Shown here piece by piece: positions 7,514-11,842 of a DNA stretch of 11,842 bases (within the stretch, counting starts at the first letter, position 1; every line of letters starts with the position of its first letter). The notes beneath the pieces were generated by a model. That model searched no databases. It was not told the origin of the DNA and was given only the letters and a program-made list of their open reading frames with translations. The translations under genes were made by a program, and so were the position numbers. Origin of the DNA: Rhodobacteraceae bacterium UBA6273 (lineage in GTDB: Bacteria > Pseudomonadota > Alphaproteobacteria > Rhodobacterales > Rhodobacteraceae); contig DJUV01000235.1 in NCBI GenBank assembly GCA_002440625.1, positions 1 to 11,842 of the forward strand. The letters are read 5' to 3'.

Positions 7514-7533
7514 ATGCGCTGAAATCAGCGCAT
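7514..7533. repeat. Perfect palindrome covering the stop codon of the small ORF
   Basis: ATGCGCTGA (7514-7522) and TCAGCGCAT (7525-7533) are exact inverted copies separated by AA. As RNA this gives an 8-bp stem with a 4-nt loop. On the minus strand the left arm is the last two codons plus the stop (Met-Arg-TGA) of the small ORF. No T-run follows directly. It could be a transcript 3'-end or stability element or a protein-binding site. Confidence 0.55.
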
Positions 7534-7689
7534 GAAATCGGATTGCGGGATCTGGAGCTTTGCGACTTCGGCACCGATCATGGCGCCTCCGGCAAGACCG
7601 ACGACGATGGCGGCGGGAATCAGGATGCGGTCGAGACTGAGTTCAAGGACCAGCGAAAGGCCCCTGTAACCGCTCTGGATCATCTGCAT
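7525..7689 (-). CDS. Small single-pass membrane protein of unknown function
   Basis: I do not recognise a named family. The ATG at 7689 has GAGGG 7 nt upstream (complement of 7697-7701) and gives 54 aa; the frame stays open to 7764 but has no better start. An ATG two codons later (7683) is possible. Codon use is strongly biased to G/C at third positions, like the neighbouring genes, which favours real coding. The N-terminal 21 residues are amphipathic (SGYRGLSLVLELSLDR). A hydrophobic helix follows at about 22-43 and contains G31-x3-G35-x3-G39, a glycine-zipper pattern linked to helix packing or oligomerisation. The C-terminus is a short polar tail. Lying between rseP and bamA on the same strand, it might take part in envelope functions, but that is only inference from position. 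Confidence 0.6.
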   Translation of the reverse strand: MQMIQSGYRGLSLVLELSLDRILIPAAIVVGLAGGAMIGAEVAKLQIPQSDFMR

Positions 7690-7714
7690 TTCCAAACCCT
7701 CACACTCACCTGCT

Positions 7715-7731
7715 CTAAGCCCTGAGCCTAG
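7715..7731 (-). other. Weak stem-loop in the rseP/small-ORF spacer
   Basis: On the minus strand CTAGGC and GCTTAG can pair (6 bp including one G-U) around a 5-nt loop. It lies 14 nt upstream of the Shine-Dalgarno of the small ORF and could affect its translation. The pairing is imperfect on the + strand, which points to RNA rather than DNA function if it is real at all. Confidence 0.2.
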
Positions 7732-7749
7732 GCGGCAAATGTGGCGCGA

Positions 7750-7764
7750 TTGGGGCGCCCCCAA
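7750..7764. other. Stem-loop just after rseP
   Basis: TTGGGG (7750-7755) and CCCCAA (7759-7764) form a perfect 6-bp stem with a CGC loop, 22 bp beyond the rseP stop. No T-run follows on the minus strand, so it is at most a weak or Rho-assisted terminator, or an mRNA-stabilising hairpin that lowers expression of what follows. Confidence 0.35.
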
Positions 7765-7786
7765 CGACCAGCGGATGAACCGCGGA

Positions 7787-9124
7787 CTATTTGCAGAAAA
7801 GATCGTTCGACAGTCCGAAAAACATCAGGGCAAGAACCAGCGTCAGGCCGACGGCCAGGGCGACGTTCATCACCCGGTCCGAAGGCGGCTTGCCGCGCGC
7901 CCATTCATAAGCGTGAAACACCAGATGCCCGCCATCAAGAACCGGGATCGGGAAGAGGTTCAGAAGCCCGATCGCCGTGGAGAGCGCCGCGATCATCCAG
8001 ATGAACGAAGTCAGCCCCGCACTTGCCGCGCTGCCGGTGGCCTTGGCCATGCCGATCGGGCCGTTGATGTTGCAGGTGGAGATCTTGCCTGCGACCATGC
8101 TGGAGATCGCCGAAAAAGTGCTGTCGATCACGCCCCAGGTCATGCGGGCGCCGGATTTCAGCGCCTCCACCGGCCCCGGTATCCGCGTTGCCGGCTCGAA
8201 CATGAAACTGCCGGAGATGCCAAGCTGGTAGCCGGTTTCAAGGCCGCCATCCTCACCCGTTACCGGGCGCTGACGCGGGGTCAGGGTGGTGTCGAAAACC
8301 TCGCCATCGCGCCAGACGGTCAGCACCACGGGCGCGCCGGCGCTGGCCTTCACTTCATTCCTGAGGTCGTCGAAGCGCGGGATCGGCTTGCCGTTGGCCT
8401 TGATGATCACATCGCCGACGGCAAGCCCGGCATCCCCGGCCGCACTCGCCGGAAGGACGGACTGGACGAGCGCCGGTATCAGCGTCGGGCCGGTGACGGT
8501 CGCCTCGCGCCCGTCGCGCTCCACGACATAGGAGACCTGATCGGCGGGGGGCAGTTCGTCGGCGACCTTGCCAAGCGCCTCGTAATCCGGCGTCGGCTTG
8601 CCATCGACCGAAACGATCCTGTCGCCGGGCATCAACTGCGTCTCGACCGGCAGCAGCTTAAGCGCAGCGATGGTTGGCTGGTCGGTCGCGATGCCGGTGA
8701 AGAAGAGCATGCCGCCAAAGACGATGATCGACAGGATGAAGTTGAAGGCCGGCCCGGCAAAGACCGTTGCCGCCCGCGCCCAGAGGGGGGCGCCATGCAT
8801 GGTGTGGCGCTTCTCCGCCTCGGAGAGTTGGGCCATCGTCGCCTCGTCGGCGCCGGCAGAGCTGGCATTGGCATCACCGAGGAACTTCACATAGCCGCCG
8901 AAGGGCAGCGCCGCGAGCTGCCAGCGCGTGCCGCGCTTGTCCACGCGGCTCCAGACCACCGGGCCGAAGCCGATGGAAAACACTTCCGCCCGGATGCCCG
9001 ACCAGCGGCCGACGATATAATGGCCGAATTCATGGACAAAGACGATGATCGACAGCGCCACGACAAAGGTCGCCACCGTGTAGGCGAGGCTGCCGAGACT
9101 GAGGAGAAGGGCGGGAAATTCCAA
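7787..9124 (-). CDS. rseP: Site-2 intramembrane zinc metalloprotease RseP
   Basis: RseP (peptidase family M50B) cleaves membrane-embedded substrates such as anti-sigma factors in envelope-stress signalling, and can clear signal-peptide remnants. With the TTG start at 9124 the protein is 445 aa. The first helix (about 14-34) contains the zinc motif HEFGH (31-35), and the second metal region is NLFPIPVLDGGH (389-400). Two PDZ domains lie at about 150-215 (PGDRIVSVDGKP) and 222-285 (VGDVIIKANGKP). NGPIGMAKATG (354-364) precedes the last helices. The start is inferred: no ATG exists in a sensible place, and TTG has AGGA 7 nt upstream (complement of 9132-9135) just after the dxr stop. The frame is open to 9247, but that extension lies inside dxr and does not resemble RseP. 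Confidence 0.95.
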   Translation of the reverse strand: MEFPALLLSLGSLAYTVATFVVALSIIVFVHEFGHYIVGRWSGIRAEVFSIGFGPVVWSRVDKRGTRWQLAALPFGGYVKFLGDANASSAGADEATMAQLSEAEKRHTMHGAPLWARAATVFAGPAFNFILSIIVFGGMLFFTGIATDQPTIAALKLLPVETQLMPGDRIVSVDGKPTPDYEALGKVADELPPADQVSYVVERDGREATVTGPTLIPALVQSVLPASAAGDAGLAVGDVIIKANGKPIPRFDDLRNEVKASAGAPVVLTVWRDGEVFDTTLTPRQRPVTGEDGGLETGYQLGISGSFMFEPATRIPGPVEALKSGARMTWGVIDSTFSAISSMVAGKISTCNINGPIGMAKATGSAASAGLTSFIWMIAALSTAIGLLNLFPIPVLDGGHLVFHAYEWARGKPPSDRVMNVALAVGLTLVLALMFFGLSNDLFCK

Positions 9125-9137
9125 TTTGGCGTCCTGT

Positions 9138-10304
9138 CTATTGCATCGTCTCAGCGGCGATGCGGCGCGCCTGACCGTCGATGTCGAGAACCATATCAAT
9201 GCTGCCCGGCGCTTTGCCAAGCCCCCCGGTTGCAGAAAGCCGGTCAAGAACCTGTTCCACGACCGCCGCCATGTCGGTGAAACGGATGCGTCCGACGATG
9301 AAGGCGTCGAGCGCGGTTTCCTTGGCGGCGTTGAACGCCGCCCCGGCCAGACCGCCGATCCGCATCACCTCCCGCGCGAGCCCCAATGCCGGATAGCGGG
9401 CGGGATCGGGGTTTCGGAAGGTGAGGCTGCCGATCCGGGCAAGGTCGAGCCGCGCCACCGGCAGATGCGCCCGGTCAGGCCAGTTCAGCGCATAACCGAT
9501 GGCATGGCGCATGTCGGGCGCGCCGAGATGGGCGATCATGCCGCCGTCGCGGAACCCGACGAGCGCATGGACGAGGGATTCGGGGTGGACGAGAACCTCA
9601 ACCCGGTCTGGGTCTATGCCGAAAAACTCTTTAGCCTCAATGACTTCCAGCGCCTTGTTGAACATGGAGGCGCTGTCGATGGTGATCCTTTGCCCCATCG
9701 CCCAGTTCGGGTGGCAGGAGGCTTCGGCGACCGTCGCTGCCGCCAGCCGCTCCATCGGCCAGTCGCGGAAGGCGCCGCCCGAGGCGGTGATGGTGATATG
9801 CTCGACCGTCGCCAGGTTCTCGCCCAGAAGCGCCTGGAAGACCGCCGAATGTTCGCTGTCGACCGGCAGGATCGTGGCGCCGTGCTTTCTGGCCCTGGCC
9901 ATCAGCAGGGGCCCGGCGGTGACAAGGCTTTCCTTGTTGGCGAGCGCCAGCACCGTGCCATGCGCCAGCGCCCGGAAGCCGGGCGCGAGGCCAGCCGCCC
10001 CGACGATGCCCGACATGATCCACTCCGCCGGACGCTCTGCCGCCTCAGCCACTGCCATCGGCCCGGCGGCGCATTCCGTCCCGCTGCCGGCAAGCGCGTC
10101 GCGCAGGTCGGCCAGTAGTCTCGCCTCGGCAATGACCGCCAACTCCGCCTTCAGCGCCCGCGCCTGTTCGGCCAGACGCGCGACATTGCGCCCGCCGGTC
10201 AGCGCCACGGTCCGGTAACGCGCCGCGCCGCCCTGCCGCATCAGTAGATCGAATGTGCTTTCACCAATGGAGCCGGTCGATCCGAAGACGGAAATGCTGC
10301 GCAT
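9138..10304 (-). CDS. dxr: 1-deoxy-D-xylulose 5-phosphate reductoisomerase Dxr
   Basis: Dxr converts DXP to 2-C-methyl-D-erythritol 4-phosphate with NADPH, the committed step of the MEP isoprenoid pathway and the target of fosmidomycin. The 388-aa protein begins MRSISVFGSTGSIG, the NADPH-binding turn, and carries NKESLVTAG (123-131). The metal ligands are D149 and E151 in PVDSEHSAVFQ and E220 in MFNKALEVIEA. ITASGGAFRD (172-181) and HPNWAMGQRITIDSASM (198-214) are catalytic-domain motifs. The ATG at 10304 lies 4 nt after the cdsA stop, with only a weak ribosome-binding site. Its isoprenoid product ultimately feeds UppS, two genes upstream. Confidence 0.97.
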   Translation of the reverse strand: MRSISVFGSTGSIGESTFDLLMRQGGAARYRTVALTGGRNVARLAEQARALKAELAVIAEARLLADLRDALAGSGTECAAGPMAVAEAAERPAEWIMSGIVGAAGLAPGFRALAHGTVLALANKESLVTAGPLLMARARKHGATILPVDSEHSAVFQALLGENLATVEHITITASGGAFRDWPMERLAAATVAEASCHPNWAMGQRITIDSASMFNKALEVIEAKEFFGIDPDRVEVLVHPESLVHALVGFRDGGMIAHLGAPDMRHAIGYALNWPDRAHLPVARLDLARIGSLTFRNPDPARYPALGLAREVMRIGGLAGAAFNAAKETALDAFIVGRIRFTDMAAVVEQVLDRLSATGGLGKAPGSIDMVLDIDGQARRIAAETMQ

Positions 10305-10308
10305 GTCT

Positions 10309-11103
10309 TCAGAACCTGACGACCGGAACCGGCGTCAATTGCGCCACGAGAAGCATGAAAAGTGCCGCCCCCAGAAGCCCGTCGAACCGGTCCATCAGGC
10401 CGCCATGGCCGGGAATGAGGTTGGAACTGTCCTTGACCCCCGCCCGCCGCTTGATCGCACTTTCGGCGATGTCGCCCATCTGCGAGGCGAAGGCCAGAAC
10501 CGAGGAGATCCAGAGAAGGTCGATCCCGGCCGTGGAAATCTTGAGGAACACGAGGCCCACCAGCGCCGCAGAGATCCAGCCGGCGACGGTCCCAGACCAG
10601 GTCTTCTTCGGGCTGACCGCTGGCCAGAACTTCGGCCCCCCGATGATCCGGCCCGCGAAATAGCCGGCGATGTCGGTGATGACGACCACAAGCACCAGCC
10701 ACAGGAGCCAGAGCATCCCGTAGCCCTCGCGGAAGGCGACAAGGCCGTAGCTCGCCAGCATGATCATAACGGCATAGACCGTCGCCTCGATCTTCATCAG
10801 CCGGTCCGGGCGGACCGCGATGAGAAGCGGCGGAACCAGAAGCAGCGGTGTCAGGTAGGGATTGCCGGTGAAGAGCACGAGCGCAAGCGCCACCGCTGCG
10901 ACAACCCCGAAGACCTTCGCCTCCGTGGGCCGCGCCTGATCGGTCATCGCCGCCAGTTCCCAGACCATCAGCCCGGCGCAGACAACCGCCAGCGCCGCGA
11001 ACCAGATACCGCCCATCCAGACCAGAAAGAGGCCGCCCGCCGCCATCGCCGCGCCCGAGATGATCCGGGGGGCGAGGTCGTCCCATTTGCGCGGCGCGTT
11101 CAT
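10309..11103 (-). CDS. cdsA: Phosphatidate cytidylyltransferase CdsA
   Basis: CdsA is an inner-membrane enzyme that makes CDP-diacylglycerol from phosphatidic acid and CTP, the precursor of all major phospholipids. The 264-aa protein has several hydrophobic helices (clear ones at about 15-50, 65-97, 106-122, 129-150, 175-190). The C-terminal family signature runs from S215 to D241: SAIKRR, then K224-D225, then IPGHGGLMDRFD. D238 and D241 belong to the metal/CTP site. PKKTWSG (165-171) is also conserved in the family. The ATG at 11103 overlaps the uppS stop as ATGA, so expression is probably coupled. The uppS-cdsA-dxr-rseP order is the standard proteobacterial one. Confidence 0.96.
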   Translation of the reverse strand: MNAPRKWDDLAPRIISGAAMAAGGLFLVWMGGIWFAALAVVCAGLMVWELAAMTDQARPTEAKVFGVVAAVALALVLFTGNPYLTPLLLVPPLLIAVRPDRLMKIEATVYAVMIMLASYGLVAFREGYGMLWLLWLVLVVVITDIAGYFAGRIIGGPKFWPAVSPKKTWSGTVAGWISAALVGLVFLKISTAGIDLLWISSVLAFASQMGDIAESAIKRRAGVKDSSNLIPGHGGLMDRFDGLLGAALFMLLVAQLTPVPVVRF

Positions 11104-11828
11104 GCGGTCAGCGCACCGCCGTAACGCCGCTCGCGCCCGCAGAACCGGGCGACGATCGCCTCAAGCTCCTCCGCCGAAAAATCGGGCCAGAGCGTGTCGG
11201 TGAATTCATACTCGGCATAGGCCGACTGCCAGAGGAGATAGTTGGAGATCCGCGTCTCGCCGCTGGTGCGGATCACGAGGTCGGGATCGGGCAAATCGTG
11301 GGTGTCGAGCCGCGCCTCCAGCGCCACCTCGTCGACCTCGGCCGGGGTAAGCTTGCCAGCGGCCACATCCTCGGCAATCTGCCGCGCGGCGCGCATCAGC
11401 TCGTCCCGGCCGCCATAGTTGATTGCCACGGTCAGGTGCAGCCGGTCGTTGTCCTTGGTCCGCTCCTCAATCCCCGCCATCAGCTTCTGGAGCTTCTTGT
11501 CGAGCCGGTCGCGGCCGCCGATGAACCTGAGGCGCACGCCCTCGGTCGAAAGTCGTTCCGCCTCGGACTGAATGTAGCGGGCGAAGATGGTCATCAACCC
11601 GATGACCTCTTCGGTCGAGCGCTTCCAGTTCTCGGTCGAAAAGGCGTAAAGCGTCAGGTAGCGGATGCCAAGACCGGGCGCGGCCTCGACGATGGAGCGG
11701 ACACGCTCGGCGCCACGGCGGTGGCCGACAAGGCGCGGCCAGCCGCGTGCGGTGGCCCAGCGGCCATTGCCATCCATGATGATGGCGACGTGGGACGGCA
11801 TCGTACCCGTGATGTCCTTCGCGGCCAT
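11100..11828 (-). CDS. uppS: Undecaprenyl diphosphate synthase UppS (cis-prenyltransferase)
   Basis: UppS condenses eight isopentenyl diphosphates onto farnesyl diphosphate to make the C55 lipid carrier used for peptidoglycan and surface polysaccharides. The 242-aa protein has IIMDGNGRWA (16-25) with catalytic D19, then GHRRGA, LYAFSTENWKRS (60-71), and the C-terminal substrate-binding signature DPDLVIRTSGETRISNYL (181-198). The length is normal. The ATG at 11828 has AGGGC 7 nt upstream (complement of 11836-11840). A second Met at residue 10 is possible but has no better site. Only 14 bp of upstream sequence is in the window, so the promoter and any preceding frr are out of view. Confidence 0.97.
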   Translation of the reverse strand: MAAKDITGTMPSHVAIIMDGNGRWATARGWPRLVGHRRGAERVRSIVEAAPGLGIRYLTLYAFSTENWKRSTEEVIGLMTIFARYIQSEAERLSTEGVRLRFIGGRDRLDKKLQKLMAGIEERTKDNDRLHLTVAINYGGRDELMRAARQIAEDVAAGKLTPAEVDEVALEARLDTHDLPDPDLVIRTSGETRISNYLLWQSAYAEYEFTDTLWPDFSAEELEAIVARFCGRERRYGGALTA

Positions 11829-11842
11829 TGGCCCTGCCCTTT

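Noticed and set aside
9125..9247. N-terminal extension of rseP upstream of TTG 9124
   Set aside because: The extra 41 codons overlap the dxr 3' end, are Arg/Ser/Ala-rich and do not resemble the RseP N-terminus.
7739..9280. 513-aa open frame on the + strand
   Set aside because: It is the antisense shadow of rseP, with Arg/Asp/Gly/His-rich composition and no domain pattern; RseP motifs on the opposite strand are unambiguous.
9126..10118. 330-aa open frame on the + strand opposite dxr
   Set aside because: Antisense artefact of high GC3 in dxr, with no hydrophobic core or motif.
10255..11124. 289-aa open frame on the + strand opposite cdsA
   Set aside because: Low-complexity charged translation typical of a shadow frame; cdsA carries the full family signature.

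Overview
The window is a compact, GC-rich stretch of chromosome from an alphaproteobacterium, most likely of the order Rhodobacterales (Rhodobacter/Paracoccus-like). I infer this from the strong G/C third-position bias, the use of LpxI instead of LpxH, the style of the MnmA, RseP and BamA proteins, and the gene order. It is core housekeeping DNA: I see no insertion sequences, phage genes, CRISPR arrays, rRNA or tRNA genes, and no clear sign of horizontal transfer.

Layout. The left edge holds the 3' part of mnmA (tRNA 2-thiouridylase) on the + strand. It converges on a long minus-strand cluster across a 76-bp spacer (1075-1150) made of GC-rich stem-loops. Everything else is on the minus strand, read from right to left: uppS, cdsA, dxr, rseP, a 54-codon membrane-protein ORF, bamA, skp/ompH, fabZ, lpxA, lpxI, lpxB. 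Most junctions are tight. uppS/cdsA, lpxA/lpxI and lpxI/lpxB share ATGA stop/start overlaps, bamA/skp share TGATG, cdsA/dxr and fabZ/lpxA are separated by 2-4 nt, and dxr/rseP by 13 nt. Translational coupling and at least partial co-transcription are therefore likely.

The one loose place is the 403-bp region between the rseP stop and the bamA start (7384-7786). It holds the small ORF, several stem-loops, a candidate terminator and a candidate promoter for the bamA-distal genes. A second, smaller gap of 69 nt lies between skp and fabZ.

How the genes work together. The cluster is an envelope-biogenesis module. UppS makes the undecaprenyl carrier for peptidoglycan and O-antigen, and Dxr supplies its isoprenoid precursors through the MEP pathway. 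CdsA makes CDP-diacylglycerol for phospholipids. RseP is a site-2 intramembrane protease. BamA inserts outer-membrane proteins delivered by Skp-type chaperones. FabZ supports fatty-acid synthesis and feeds hydroxyacyl chains towards LpxA, LpxI and LpxB, which build the lipid A disaccharide. lpxD, which lies between bamA/skp and fabZ in many proteobacteria, is absent here.

I did not find a convincing new multi-gene system. The observations most worth checking are the small glycine-zipper membrane ORF between rseP and bamA with its stop codon inside a perfect palindrome, the structured mnmA/lpxB spacer that may belong to a dispersed repeat family, and the non-glycine residue at the acyl-chain ruler position of LpxA.
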